NCBI GenBank assembly: GCA_021151665.1
Contig: JAGKWW010000002.1
Coordinates: 1 to 64,000 of the forward strand
Reading direction: 5' to 3'
Source: Flavobacteriaceae bacterium
Lineage (GTDB): Bacteria > Bacteroidota > Bacteroidia > Flavobacteriales > Flavobacteriaceae
DNA: 64,000 nucleotides
Part shown: piece after piece, positions 15,771-25,218 of the stretch
Layout: each line of letters begins with the position of its first letter
Position numbering within the stretch: the first letter of the stretch is position 1
Position numbers and translations under genes: made by a program
Notes under the pieces: generated by a model
Told to the model about the DNA's origin: nothing
Database searches by the model: none
The model's input: only the letters and a program-made list of their open reading frames with translations

Positions 15771-17555
15771 TTACATCTGCTTTTCCAATGCCGTTATCAC
15801 ATTTACCGCCGTGTCATAATCTTTCTGCATCGCCGAATCCGATGACGGTGCATATCGGGCAAATTCGCAGCTGTTCATCAATGCTATAAAGTCATCAACT
15901 GTTTCCTGCCTGGCATTTCGCGAAAGCAGTAATTCCTGTATCCGCTCCTTGCTCATTTCCGACGTTTCTATATTGAGTTTGGCTTTCAGGAAGTTATGCA
16001 GCGCCCGCTCCAATGCAATATAGAACGGCTCTTTGTTGCCCAATTGCTTTTTCGCATCGCCCAGATATTTGCGTGCGAGTTTATTGCTCTGGCGCATCCT
16101 GTTGCCAACCACGTCACGGTCCATTGCCTCTTTTTTCCGGCGGAACGCAATAATCAACGGGATCATCAGGAAAGGTGCAGCTATAAGAGCGTAGAACAGA
16201 GCGGAGCCGAAGAATGGCGCTTTATCCATGGGTTGCAGCTTTGTTTCCAGCGCTATGAATCCGAACGATTCTGTTATCTTACTGTCATCTTTAGCCATTG
16301 CAGTAGCCTCACCCGCCGGCTGCCCGGCGCCCTGCTGAACATTCAACATAATGTCGTCTGTTGTGATAGTTTTGTATTTCCCGGTCGCGGGATTGAAATA
16401 CGAGAAGCTCATGCCCTTAATGGGATATTTTCCTTTAGTAGAAGGCACGATCGTATAGGTGTCCGAAATTGAACCTTCCATTCCGGTAAGCGGTGTAGTT
16501 ACGTTTTCCTTATGCTCAGGATCGTACATTTCGAGTGCAGCAGGCACTTGTGGCTTAGGCAGTGTGAACAGCTTCAGGTTGCCCTTGCCAGCAACTGATA
16601 CGGTAAGCTGAAGTGATTCCCCTGTTTTCAGGCTTGTTTTGCTTGGAGTAACCTTAAAGGTCAGGTCGCCCACAGCACCGGTAAAGTCTGACGGTTTGCC
16701 GGCTTCAGGCAACGGTTTTACATTGATGAATTTCTTTCCGGCTGAAACCACTTTACTCGACGGCGCATATTCAGCACGGCCAAAAAAGTCATGCCTGCCG
16801 GTTGGAGCCTCCATTTCAATGTTTAGTGAAAGCGGCTCAATTTCCAGCCTGCCGCTTTTTTGCGGATACAGCACCGTTTTACGCAGCACTACATAACGAT
16901 ACGTCTGGCCCTCATACTGGCCCTGCTGTACGACCAGATTCTTGATGTCGATGCTCTGGCTCCAGAAGTCGTTATACTTGGGGCTTGCGGTTTCGCGGAA
17001 ATTAGTAACGCTGGTGGTCGGGCTCACATAGAGTTTGTATACCGCGGTTACCGGTTCGTTTACGTACGGATTTGTCTTAGATATTTCTGCAACAAGGTGC
17101 ACACCGTCGCCTTTGGGAGGCGCCTGCTGCTCTTGCTGCGCGAAAGGATCGTAAGGATTATACGGATTGTAACTGTTGTTTTGCTGTGGTTGTGCCACCG
17201 CATTGCCCACCGTTACCTTAAAAGGCGAAGTCTTGTACGTTTTGCCATCTATATCTACCGTAGCCTGGCCAACGGTAAATGTTCCCTTGGCTGTGGGCGT
17301 TAGAACGTAAGTGTAAGCCTTGCTAAAACTGTGCTTGCCGTTTATCCACGAGTTGCTGATCATCTGGCTGGGCCCGGAAACCTTGAAGCCCTGAAAATTC
17401 GGCGGATTGAAATTATCCCCGTCTGCGCTCATGGTAAACTCCACGCGCAGCTTTTCATTGATGCCCAGCGATGTCTTGCTGGGTACCGCCTTAAATTCTA
17501 CCTGGGCGAAAGCGCCCTGCAGTGTCAGTAAAAGTATGATGAGGTACTTTTTCAT
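15771..17555 (-). CDS. batD: BatD family protein
   Basis: A 594-aa envelope protein of the Bat operon. The signal peptide ends at GAFAQ. Several immunoglobulin-like beta-sandwich repeats face the periplasm (about 20-430), with a Gln/Pro/Tyr-rich linker near 130-150. A TM helix lies at about 455-475 (FYALIAAPFLMIPLIIAF), followed by a basic cytoplasmic tail with helical segments to 594. BatD proteins are thought to work with the VWA proteins BatA and BatB in stress tolerance; the exact activity is unknown. The gene follows batC with a 50-nt gap, and the operon is interrupted just downstream by the GxxExxY insertion. Confidence 0.9.
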   Translation of the reverse strand: MKKYLIILLLTLQGAFAQVEFKAVPSKTSLGINEKLRVEFTMSADGDNFNPPNFQGFKVSGPSQMISNSWINGKHSFSKAYTYVLTPTAKGTFTVGQATVDIDGKTYKTSPFKVTVGNAVAQPQQNNSYNPYNPYDPFAQQEQQAPPKGDGVHLVAEISKTNPYVNEPVTAVYKLYVSPTTSVTNFRETASPKYNDFWSQSIDIKNLVVQQGQYEGQTYRYVVLRKTVLYPQKSGRLEIEPLSLNIEMEAPTGRHDFFGRAEYAPSSKVVSAGKKFINVKPLPEAGKPSDFTGAVGDLTFKVTPSKTSLKTGESLQLTVSVAGKGNLKLFTLPKPQVPAALEMYDPEHKENVTTPLTGMEGSISDTYTIVPSTKGKYPIKGMSFSYFNPATGKYKTITTDDIMLNVQQGAGQPAGEATAMAKDDSKITESFGFIALETKLQPMDKAPFFGSALFYALIAAPFLMIPLIIAFRRKKEAMDRDVVGNRMRQSNKLARKYLGDAKKQLGNKEPFYIALERALHNFLKAKLNIETSEMSKERIQELLLSRNARQETVDDFIALMNSCEFARYAPSSDSAMQKDYDTAVNVITALEKQM

Positions 17556-17605
17556 TTTTCCTTCGTTTACTGAGTTAACAATTAGTACGGCTGTCCCGCA
17601 AAATG

Positions 17606-18400
17606 TTACCAGTCTTTTTCCGGCCTTTTTGGCTGGCCCTGCGCTTTTTGCGCATTGATCTTATCCTGTATTTTCTTTTCTTCGTTATTCATGGCATCGA
17701 GCAGGTTATCCATACGCTGCTTGCTCGGGCTTGCGCCGGCAGGGTTATCCTTCCCTTTGTTGTCCTGCCCGCCTTTGTCTTTCTGGTCTTGCCCGCCGGA
17801 CTTATCCTTTTTATCTTCGCCATTCTCCCCTTGGTCCTTCTTGTCCCCCTTGCCGCCGTTCTTGTCTTTCTGGTCGTTGCCATTGCTGCCCTCATTCTTA
17901 TCCTTCGGATCCTGGCTCTTATTGTCTTTCTTATCTTTATCCTTGTCTTTCGGCTGCTTTTGCGGCGGTGGTGGTGGATTGTCTTTCAGGAATTGTTTGG
18001 CCAGAGCAAAGTTATAGCGTGTCTGCTCATCCATGGGGTTATTACGCAGCGCATTTTTATAGGCTTCTACTGCACCCTGGTAATTTTTCTCTCTCATAAG
18101 GCTGTTGCCGAGGTTGTGGTAGGCCATGTGCTTTTGCTGTTTGGTCTTTGCCATTTCTATCGACCGTGCATAGGCGAACGCGGCCTCAGAAGCCTGCTTT
18201 TGCCGGTATATGGCGTTGCCGAGGTTATAGGATGATACACCGCTTCCTGTCCGTGACGCAGATATCCGATAATCGGCTTCAGCCTCCCGATAATCTTTAC
18301 TTACAAACTTTTCATTGCCTTCGGGCAGGGCCTTGTCTTTTTCCTGCGAAAAAGCAAGGGCCGAAAACAAAAGCAATAGTAGGATGATGCGTTCTCTCAT
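17606..18400 (-). CDS. batC: BatC-like TPR protein with long charged low-complexity tail
   Basis: A 264-aa secreted or periplasmic protein. The signal peptide ends at LAFSQ. TPR repeats lie at about 25-130 (YNLGNAIYRQKQASEAAFAYARSIE, YHNLGNSLMREKNYQGAVEAYKNAL). A Pro-rich hinge (NPPPPPQKQ) and an intrinsically disordered Lys/Asp/Gly/Gln-rich stretch follow (about 145-225), then a short helical C-terminus. Its ATG overlaps the batB stop (ATGA), so it is coupled to BatB. The TPR region is a likely protein-interaction platform for the VWA partners. Confidence 0.88.
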   Translation of the reverse strand: MRERIILLLLLFSALAFSQEKDKALPEGNEKFVSKDYREAEADYRISASRTGSGVSSYNLGNAIYRQKQASEAAFAYARSIEMAKTKQQKHMAYHNLGNSLMREKNYQGAVEAYKNALRNNPMDEQTRYNFALAKQFLKDNPPPPPQKQPKDKDKDKKDNKSQDPKDKNEGSNGNDQKDKNGGKGDKKDQGENGEDKKDKSGGQDQKDKGGQDNKGKDNPAGASPSKQRMDNLLDAMNNEEKKIQDKINAQKAQGQPKRPEKDW

Positions 18401-19434
18401 GATTCTTTTTCATTAAACAGGTTGAGCCTCCGTATCCAGGCTGTACGTCTTTCAAGCACGAAAATATCAAGGAGCAACAATAGGAGTGCGGCACCCAAAA
18501 ACCACTGGAACTGGCTTTCGTAGGTAGCCACCTGTTTTGATTCGAACTCCGTTTTCTCGATATTTTCCAGCGCGTTCTTGATGTAATCCGAAACTTCCCG
18601 TGTACTGCCTCCATACACATAGCCGCCTTTGGTGGCCTGTGCAATAGTTTTCAGTTCCGCAGGATACATTTTCGTAATCACGGTTTCGCCGTTCTGGTCT
18701 TTTTTATAACCCTGAACAACGCCGTTGCGCTTCAGCGGGATTGGACCGCCTTTCTCGGTACCCACACCGATGGTTATGATCTTGATACCTTTCTCTTTGG
18801 CTTCGCGGGCAGCTTCCTGGCTGCCTTCGCCGTGGTCTTCACCATCGGTCACCATGATCAGGAGCTTGCTTGTTTGCGGGTCGTCGTAAAAATTCTCCGC
18901 AAGTACTATCGCATCGCTTAGCGCTGTTCCCTGCGAGGAAACCATATCGGTATTCATATTCTGCAGGAACATCTTGGCTACGCTGTAATCGGTTGTAATG
19001 GGCAGTACGGGGTAAGCGCTCCCTGCGTAGCCGATGATGCCAATCCTGTCGGTGCCCAGCTGGTTGATGATCTGCGAAACGATCTGCTTCGCTTTTTCAA
19101 GGCGGCTTGGGGCAATGTCTTCGGCCAGCATACTTTTAGAAACGTCTATTGCAAAGACAATATCAATACCCTCGCGTTTTACCGTTTCCATTTTGGTGCC
19201 TACTTTCGGATTAACCAGTCCAAGTACTATTCCCGTAATGGCAAGGCATGCGATAACGAGTTTTATGGCTGGTTTGCTCACCGAACGTTCCGGAGCAAGG
19301 CGCTTTACCAATACAGTGTTGCCAAACTCGCGCTGCTTTTTGCGCTGCCACCAGAGGTTAAGCAGGAACAAAAGCACCAGCACCGGGATGATGCCCAGCA
19401 GGTAAAAATATTTTGGGTCGTCTAACTCGTACAT
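18397..19434 (-). CDS. batB: BatB: membrane VWA-domain protein
   Basis: A 345-aa inner-membrane protein with a von Willebrand A domain between TM helices. It has an N-terminal TM (about 8-27), a second TM (about 57-75) and the VWA domain (about 85-290) with an intact MIDAS: DVSKS (DxSxS), a Thr in the GTALSD region, and TDGEDH. A C-terminal TM lies at about 308-328. It follows batA with 1 nt between stop and start and overlaps batC. It is expected to form a metal-dependent complex with BatA at the membrane. Confidence 0.92.
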   Translation of the reverse strand: MYELDDPKYFYLLGIIPVLVLLFLLNLWWQRKKQREFGNTVLVKRLAPERSVSKPAIKLVIACLAITGIVLGLVNPKVGTKMETVKREGIDIVFAIDVSKSMLAEDIAPSRLEKAKQIVSQIINQLGTDRIGIIGYAGSAYPVLPITTDYSVAKMFLQNMNTDMVSSQGTALSDAIVLAENFYDDPQTSKLLIMVTDGEDHGEGSQEAAREAKEKGIKIITIGVGTEKGGPIPLKRNGVVQGYKKDQNGETVITKMYPAELKTIAQATKGGYVYGGSTREVSDYIKNALENIEKTEFESKQVATYESQFQWFLGAALLLLLLDIFVLERRTAWIRRLNLFNEKES

Positions 19435-19435
19435 A

Positions 19436-20440
19436 CTATATAAAGCTTCTGAAGAGGGTTTTCCGGGCCAGCAACTCTATCGCCAGCAGTCCAAGCGCAG
19501 CCAGCGCAAATGGGCGGAACTTCTCGTCATAGTTATAATACTTGGTCTCTTCTATTTCGGTAGTTTCCAACTTATTGATCTCGTTATAAATAGCCTGTAG
19601 CCTGCTGGTACTTGTAGCACGGAAATATTTTCCATCGGTAGTCTTAGCAATCGATTTCATCAGTTCCTGGTCTATTTCTACCGGCATCATTTGGTACAGT
19701 AATTTACCGTCGGGCGACTTCGCGTACGGTGACAGCGCATTTCCGTTAGTTCCTATCCCGATGGTATATACCTTGATGTTATACTCTTTCGCCATTTCGG
19801 CCGCCATGCGCGGGTCAATGAATCCCGAGTTGTTTACACCGTCGGTTAGTAAGATAATGATGCGGCTTTTTGCTTTGCTGTCCTTCAAACGGTTGATAGC
19901 CGTCGCGAGGCCAACGCCGATACCCGTACCGTCCCTTAGCACAAGGTCATCATACCGCACTGACTTGATTGCTTCCTTTACAAGCTCCTTATCACTGGTA
20001 ACGGGCGTTTTGGTATAGCTTTCACCGGCATACACCACCAGGCCGATCCGGTCATTAGGCCGGTCATCCACAAATTTCGAGGCAACATTTTTTAATGCCT
20101 CCAGGCGGTTGGGCTTCAGGTCTTTCGCGAGCATACTGCCCGATACGTCCATTGCCATAACGATGTCAATACCTTTTGTTGTACGCACCTTGCTGTTCAC
20201 ATCCACACTTTGCGGGCGCGCCAATGCCACAATGATGAAGCTAATGGCCAGAAGCCGCAAAATAAATAATACCGGTTTTAGTTTGCCAAGTAGCGATGGC
20301 GCGGCTTTAAATCCGTTGATCGTACTTATCTTAAGGGTGGCCGTCTGTTGCCTGCGCTTCCAGATGTACCACCCGATTGCAGGGATAAGCAACGTAAAGA
20401 GCCAGAAGAAACCGGGATTTACAAATGATACTTTTTCCAT
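19436..20440 (-). CDS. batA: BatA: membrane VWA-domain protein
   Basis: A 334-aa paralog of BatB: TM helices near 10-25 and 55-75, a VWA domain at about 85-300 with MIDAS residues DVSGS, a Thr in RDGTGIGVG and TDGVNN, and a C-terminal TM at about 308-325. It sits between the BatD-like 542-aa gene (1 nt upstream) and batB (1 nt downstream), so translation is probably coupled. The operon order is moxR, DUF58, BatD-like, BatA, BatB, BatC, BatD, BatE. Confidence 0.92.
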   Translation of the reverse strand: MEKVSFVNPGFFWLFTLLIPAIGWYIWKRRQQTATLKISTINGFKAAPSLLGKLKPVLFILRLLAISFIIVALARPQSVDVNSKVRTTKGIDIVMAMDVSGSMLAKDLKPNRLEALKNVASKFVDDRPNDRIGLVVYAGESYTKTPVTSDKELVKEAIKSVRYDDLVLRDGTGIGVGLATAINRLKDSKAKSRIIILLTDGVNNSGFIDPRMAAEMAKEYNIKVYTIGIGTNGNALSPYAKSPDGKLLYQMMPVEIDQELMKSIAKTTDGKYFRATSTSRLQAIYNEINKLETTEIEETKYYNYDEKFRPFALAALGLLAIELLARKTLFRSFI

Positions 20441-20441
20441 A

Positions 20442-22070
20442 TTACTTGTTGAGGTTTCTTAGTTCGATACTATTCTTAACACGCTCCAGTATTTGCGAAG
20501 CATACTCATCGCCTTCGCGGTGCAGTACCACAACTTGTTGAAGGCCATTTTGTTGCTTAAAGAGGTAGAGCTCATAGTAGGCGCGTACCGGCTGCTTTGT
20601 CAGCGGATGAGGCAGTGTCATCGTCCCGTAAGAGCGGATACCCTGTATGCCCTGTGGTGTTGAGAATTCCTCAGTCTTTAGCAGGATATTTTTGGCACCC
20701 TGAGCCTCCCATGTTTTCACAACACCATCTACACCGGCCTGAAGGTTGATGTCAATCTGCTGCTTATAGCTCACCGTGGATACTACGATGTAGAAATCGT
20801 CAAACAGCGTTCCTTCCACAAACATATTCATGTCCTTTATCATGGCCATCGCATCTTTCGGCAACAGCTTAGAGGCATCCTGGCGCTTGAGCACCTGTGG
20901 TGTTTCTATAGTAACACCCGGGAATCCGTATTCGCTTTTTACCCACTGGCCCTCAAGGAGCTCTTTTGTCGGATATCCGAAGAAATTAGCCTGCAGGTAA
21001 TCTTTTGCTGTATAATAGCCGATACCCAGAAGCAATACCAGTCCGCCGGCTATTGATGAAAACAATATGATTTGTTTGCGTTTCTTCGCTTTCTTGCGGC
21101 GCTGCGCTTCTTCCCATGCGCGGGTATGAAGGTCGTCATCTTCTTTTTCTTCTGGTATACTGCGGTCAATAACTACAATGGTTTTCTCGATGCGCGATCG
21201 GTCTTCTGCTATTTCAAAATCAAGCGGTTTGCTTTTCGCGAATTTCACCATGTCAGCATTGCGCAGTACTTTTTCCAGCTGCTCAAAAGTTTCCTGGTTC
21301 AATGCCATTTTCCTTTTTCGTACCGCAAGACGCATAGCCTCGATTAACTCTCCGGTTGTACTTTCCATAGCCGGGATATGTATTGCTTCCTCAATATACA
21401 TCCGTGCAATATCGGCCATCTCGCTGTAATATTCTTTAACCGCACCGCGCTCCAGCAATTGCTTCTTCTCAAGGTTTTGCAACTGGCTCGTCGCTTTTTC
21501 TATAGGCGATATAAAAACTTCCGGAACTTTTTTAGGCTGTGCCTTTCTCTTTTTCAGGTACCACCAGATTCCGTAGCCAATTCCCGCCAGGGCAGCGATT
21601 ACCAAGACCCATATCCACCACGTACTGTTGCTTTTAGCGTACAGCACCGGCTTAATGTCATACATCTTCTGCTTCAGCGTATCTACCTTTACATCGGCAA
21701 CTTCCAGTTTCAAAGAATCGGTCTGCACCGTCTGGTTATTGATTACTACAGGCAATCTCGGAATTACATAGCGCCCGGAGTCGAATTGGGTGAGGCCATA
21801 TTTTTTAATGAGCTCATACAATGCGCCTTTTTTGATGGTGTCTACCGGGTAGGATTCCAATACTTCCAGCCTCCCGAAATTTTTTCCTTCGGGGAAATTA
21901 ACGCGGGCAGTAGAATCTACAATTGCCTTTAAAGTGAGGTTGGCCTGTGAGCCTATCTTTATTTTGGCAGAATCTATACTGGCCTGTACCTTCTTTTGCT
22001 GTGCAAAGCCGAAGCTCACCACAAAGAGCAGCAGGATGGTATATAATTTTGTCCGTTTCATCTGTTTCAT
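20442..22070 (-). CDS. BatD-like two-TM protein of the Bat operon
   Basis: A 542-aa membrane protein without a well-known name. The signal peptide ends at GFAQQ. A beta-rich periplasmic domain (about 25-130) resembles the N-terminal sandwich of BatD-type proteins (SIDSAKIKIGSQANLTLKA). TM1 lies at about 150-170. A helical cytoplasmic segment (about 190-300) with an acidic stretch (EEKEDDD) is similar to the DUF4381-type regions found in moxR/bat loci. TM2 lies at about 338-357, followed by a C-terminal domain that reads like a stress-response lipid-binding fold, but this is uncertain. It lies 9 nt downstream of the DUF58 gene and 1 nt upstream of batA. Confidence 0.8.
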   Translation of the reverse strand: MKQMKRTKLYTILLLFVVSFGFAQQKKVQASIDSAKIKIGSQANLTLKAIVDSTARVNFPEGKNFGRLEVLESYPVDTIKKGALYELIKKYGLTQFDSGRYVIPRLPVVINNQTVQTDSLKLEVADVKVDTLKQKMYDIKPVLYAKSNSTWWIWVLVIAALAGIGYGIWWYLKKRKAQPKKVPEVFISPIEKATSQLQNLEKKQLLERGAVKEYYSEMADIARMYIEEAIHIPAMESTTGELIEAMRLAVRKRKMALNQETFEQLEKVLRNADMVKFAKSKPLDFEIAEDRSRIEKTIVVIDRSIPEEKEDDDLHTRAWEEAQRRKKAKKRKQIILFSSIAGGLVLLLGIGYYTAKDYLQANFFGYPTKELLEGQWVKSEYGFPGVTIETPQVLKRQDASKLLPKDAMAMIKDMNMFVEGTLFDDFYIVVSTVSYKQQIDINLQAGVDGVVKTWEAQGAKNILLKTEEFSTPQGIQGIRSYGTMTLPHPLTKQPVRAYYELYLFKQQNGLQQVVVLHREGDEYASQILERVKNSIELRNLNK

Positions 22071-22079
22071 CTGGTTTAC

Positions 22080-22946
22080 TTATGCGCGGGCCTTAAAGTA
22101 GCCGAGCAGTTTCGTTACATACGATTCGTCTACGCGTGTGCTTACCGTGCCGGCGCCGCAGCGGCTAAAGATATCCTTAAAATAGCGCACCGTTTCCTGG
22201 TAATGTTTTTCATATTCCAGGCGCACTTTTTTAGAGCCGGTGTTCACCAGAAGCGTTTCGCCGGTTTCGGCATCCGTCATGTTTACCAGCCCAAGATCAG
22301 GCAGCTGCTCTTCACGCGGGTCAAACACCCGTATTCCCGTGACATCATGCCTTTTGGCCGCGATTTTTAAAGTATGTTCGTAGCCTGATGCCATAAAATC
22401 GGAGATCAGGAACACGATCGCTTTCTTTTTCTGCACACCGCTCAGGAACTTTAACGCCTGGGCAATGTCTGTCTTTTGGCTTTTCGGCTTAAACTCGATC
22501 AGTTCACGGATGATGCGCAGCACGTGCGACTTTCCTTTCTTAGGCGGAATGTAAAGTTCTATCTGGTCCGAAAACAGGATGAGGCCGATCTTATCATTAT
22601 TCTGCGTAGCCGAAAAAGCCATGGTCGCGGCGATCTCGGTAACAATATCTTTTTTGAATTCGTTTTGTGTCCCAAAGCTTTCAGACCCACTCACATCTAC
22701 CATCAGCATCATGGTAAGCTCGCGCTCCTCCTCAAAAACCTTGATGTAGGGCTCGTTGTAGCGCGCTGTCACGTTCCAGTCTATAGCTCTTACATCATCA
22801 CCAAACTGGTACTGGCGCACCTCACTGAAGGTCATACCCCTGCCCTTGAAAGAGGTGTGGTATTCCCCCGAAAATATGTGGTCGCTCAGCCGCCGGGTCT
22901 TGATCTCTATCTTGCGGACTTTCTTTAAAATGTCTTTTGTTTCCAT
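22080..22946 (-). CDS. DUF58 domain protein of the Bat operon
   Basis: A 288-aa soluble protein. It carries the DUF58 signature FSEVRQYQFGDDVRAIDWN (about residues 41-59), followed by a VWA-like half with DVSGSE (about 98-103) and an IGLILFSD segment. DUF58 proteins are the standard partners of MoxR ATPases, probably linking the ATPase to the membrane VWA proteins. It lies downstream of moxR across an 83-nt gap that contains a hairpin repeat (22976-23011). Confidence 0.9.
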   Translation of the reverse strand: METKDILKKVRKIEIKTRRLSDHIFSGEYHTSFKGRGMTFSEVRQYQFGDDVRAIDWNVTARYNEPYIKVFEEERELTMMLMVDVSGSESFGTQNEFKKDIVTEIAATMAFSATQNNDKIGLILFSDQIELYIPPKKGKSHVLRIIRELIEFKPKSQKTDIAQALKFLSGVQKKKAIVFLISDFMASGYEHTLKIAAKRHDVTGIRVFDPREEQLPDLGLVNMTDAETGETLLVNTGSKKVRLEYEKHYQETVRYFKDIFSRCGAGTVSTRVDESYVTKLLGYFKARA

Positions 22947-22951
22947 AACGA

Positions 22952-23015
22952 GTCGTAAAGTCTAAAGTTTATAAAGTCATAAAGTCGGCCGTCGGCGTTG
23001 GACTTTATGACATTC
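22952..23015. repeat. intergenic AAAGTC-type word repeat with an 11-bp hairpin
   Basis: Between moxR and the DUF58 gene the sequence repeats variants of GTCTAAAGTTTATAAAGTCATAAAGTC. GTCATAAAGTC (22976-22986) and GACTTTATGAC (23001-23011) form a perfect 11-bp inverted repeat with a 14-nt loop. It is non-coding. It may fine-tune the moxR versus downstream mRNA levels; that is inference. Confidence 0.7.
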
Positions 23016-23029
23016 GACATTAGGACTGT

Positions 23030-24034
23030 TTACGGCACCTCTACCTCGTTCACGATCTTGTTAATGATGTCCATCGAGGTGATGTTTTCGGCTTCGGCTT
23101 CGTACGTGATACCTATCCTGTGGCGCAATACATCGTGCACAACTGCGCGTACGTCTTCAGGGATTACAAAGCCGCGGCGTTTGATGAAAGCGTAACACTT
23201 AGCAGCGGTGGCCAGGTTGATTGATCCCCTTGGTGACGAACCGAAACTGATAAGCGGTTTCAGCTTTTCAAGCTTGTACTGTTCCGGGTATCGGGTTGCA
23301 AAAATCAGGTCGAGGATATACTTCTCAATTTTCTCATCCATATACACTTCTCTCACAGCTTCCTGCGCACGGATGATCTGCTCGAGTGAGACTACCTGGT
23401 TTACTTTCTCGAAAGAGCCTTTCAGGTTCTGACGGATCACCATGCGCTCGTCTTCAATCTTCGGATAATCGATTACTGCCTTTAGCATAAAACGGTCTAC
23501 CTGCGCTTCAGGCAGCGGGTAAGTACCTTCCTGCTCTACCGGGTTTTGTGTGGCCATTACCAGGAATGGCTTTTGCAATTTAAAAGTTTCATCGCCAATG
23601 GTTACCTGCTTTTCCTGCATCGCTTCGAGCAGTGCCGACTGTACTTTGGCGGGCGCCCGGTTGATCTCGTCTGCCAAAACGAAGTTCGCGAAAATGGGGC
23701 CTTTTTTTATGGTGAATTCGTTCTGCTTAATGTTATAGATCATGGTTCCTACCACATCGGCAGGAAGAAGGTCTGGCGTAAATTGTATACGGCTGAAACT
23801 GCCGTGAACTGCCTGTGAAAGTGTGTTGATGGCAAGCGTTTTGGCAAGCCCTGGTACGCCCTCCAGCAGGATATGGCCCTGGCCCAAAAGCCCGATGAGC
23901 AATCGCTCTATCATGTACTTTTGGCCCACGATGACCTTGTTCATTTCCATGGTGAGCAGGTCTACAAAGGCGCTTTCCCTTTCAATTTTCTCGTTGATTG
24001 CCCTGATGTCTAAAGCAGCAGTATTTCCTTCCAT
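23030..24034 (-). CDS. moxR: MoxR-family AAA+ ATPase
   Basis: A 334-aa AAA+ chaperone-like ATPase, the first gene of the Bat operon. It has a Walker A variant GVPGLAKT (about 59-66), Walker B FVLADEINRA, sensor 1 ATQNP, and a C-terminal lid with SPRGSINL. MoxR proteins are thought to remodel or insert metal cofactors into partner proteins that contain VWA domains. The ATG at 24034 has no consensus -7 box in the 250 nt upstream that I can recognise. Confidence 0.93.
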   Translation of the reverse strand: MEGNTAALDIRAINEKIERESAFVDLLTMEMNKVIVGQKYMIERLLIGLLGQGHILLEGVPGLAKTLAINTLSQAVHGSFSRIQFTPDLLPADVVGTMIYNIKQNEFTIKKGPIFANFVLADEINRAPAKVQSALLEAMQEKQVTIGDETFKLQKPFLVMATQNPVEQEGTYPLPEAQVDRFMLKAVIDYPKIEDERMVIRQNLKGSFEKVNQVVSLEQIIRAQEAVREVYMDEKIEKYILDLIFATRYPEQYKLEKLKPLISFGSSPRGSINLATAAKCYAFIKRRGFVIPEDVRAVVHDVLRHRIGITYEAEAENITSMDIINKIVNEVEVP

Positions 24035-24285
24035 AAAATTTCAGTTTTGGAGTGTGAATTTAGTAAGCATTTTTAACATAACAAATTCGTTGCCGAAATT
24101 CGTGCTATACATGTTAATGACTTGTTAATCTAACATTATCATTTGCCGTGTAACCACAGTATGGCAATTGTTTTTTAAATTAGCAACACTTCCGTAAAAG
24201 TGGCGGCACAAGCTATTACAACGGTATTGTTAAATTTTACGTATACACAAGGATCATTTTTTAGGCGAACGCCAAAACAACCACG
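24035..24285. other. divergent intergenic region with no recognisable element
   Basis: This region separates moxR (minus) from the aldo/keto reductase gene (plus) and must hold both promoters. I found no TAnnTTTG box on either strand. TATCATTTG near 24136 has one base too many in the spacer. Nothing else stands out. Confidence 0.4.
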
Positions 24286-25155
24286 ATGAAAACACAACTC
24301 TCTCCCATTATTGCGGGTGCCATGAACTGGGGCGTGTGGAGCCGCAGCATGACAACTGACGAAATGGCAACCCTGATGCAAGAGTGTCTCGATTTCGGAA
24401 TTACCACTTTTGACCACGCCGATATTTACGGCGGCTACACTACCGAGGCCGAATTTGGCGCTGCCTATTGCCGCAGCAAGATAAAACGCGAAAGCATACA
24501 GATCATTTCGAAATGTGGTATACAGCACATTACCGGAAACCGGCCTAACAAGGTAAAGCATTATGATTACTCTAAAGATTATATTATAAAGTCGGCCGAA
24601 GGATCGCTTAAACACTTGTGTACCGATTACCTTGATATCCTGCTGCTGCACCGCCCCAGCCCACTAATGCATCCTGATGAGGTGGCGGAAGCTATTGAAA
24701 GACTGAAAGCTGACGGAAAGATACGTGACTTTGGGATTTCGAATTTCACTAACAGCCAGGCCGACCTGATCCGTTCCCGGACTGAAGTGTGCTGCAACCA
24801 GATCGAGTTCTCTGCCACAACCTTTGAACCCATGTTGGATGGCAGCCTTGACTATATGCTGCTACACAACATTAAACCTCTGGCGTGGAGCCCGATTGGG
24901 TGCGTCTTCAAAGAGGATACTGCGCAAACACAAAGGCTCAAAGCCCTGCTCATGGAACTCGTTGTAAAATATGAGGTTACTGCTGATGTGATCTTGTTGG
25001 CTTGGATCATGCGCCACCCTGCCGGTATCATTCCCGTTTCCGGCTCTACGAATCCGGAGCGGCTCAAGAACCAGATAAAAGCCAAAGACCTCACCCTCGA
25101 CCTGGAAGACTGGTTTGCCATCTGGACCGAAAGCATGGGCGAAAAAGTGCCGTAG
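24286..25155 (+). CDS. aldo/keto reductase
   Basis: A 289-aa NADPH-dependent oxidoreductase with a TIM-barrel AKR fold, similar to the YdhF group. The catalytic tetrad is visible: Asp in FDHADIYGGY with Tyr, Lys in SKCGI, and His in LLLHRPSPL. The cofactor-binding tail has PVSGSTNPERL. The natural substrate is unknown. It reads into a short-chain dehydrogenase gene 63 nt downstream, and the two may form a small redox operon. Confidence 0.9.
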   Translation: MKTQLSPIIAGAMNWGVWSRSMTTDEMATLMQECLDFGITTFDHADIYGGYTTEAEFGAAYCRSKIKRESIQIISKCGIQHITGNRPNKVKHYDYSKDYIIKSAEGSLKHLCTDYLDILLLHRPSPLMHPDEVAEAIERLKADGKIRDFGISNFTNSQADLIRSRTEVCCNQIEFSATTFEPMLDGSLDYMLLHNIKPLAWSPIGCVFKEDTAQTQRLKALLMELVVKYEVTADVILLAWIMRHPAGIIPVSGSTNPERLKNQIKAKDLTLDLEDWFAIWTESMGEKVP

Positions 25156-25218
25156 GCCCCCTAACCCCCAAAATGGGGAAATCTAAAATCTAAGTTCTAA
25201 AATCTGAAATCTCAACAA

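Noticed and set aside
17603..18235. Long plus-strand ORF (210 codons) rich in Leu/Val/Ile opposite batC
   Set aside because: It is the antisense image of the charged batC tail; Lys/Asp codons read as hydrophobic residues on the other strand. It has no promoter or family resemblance.
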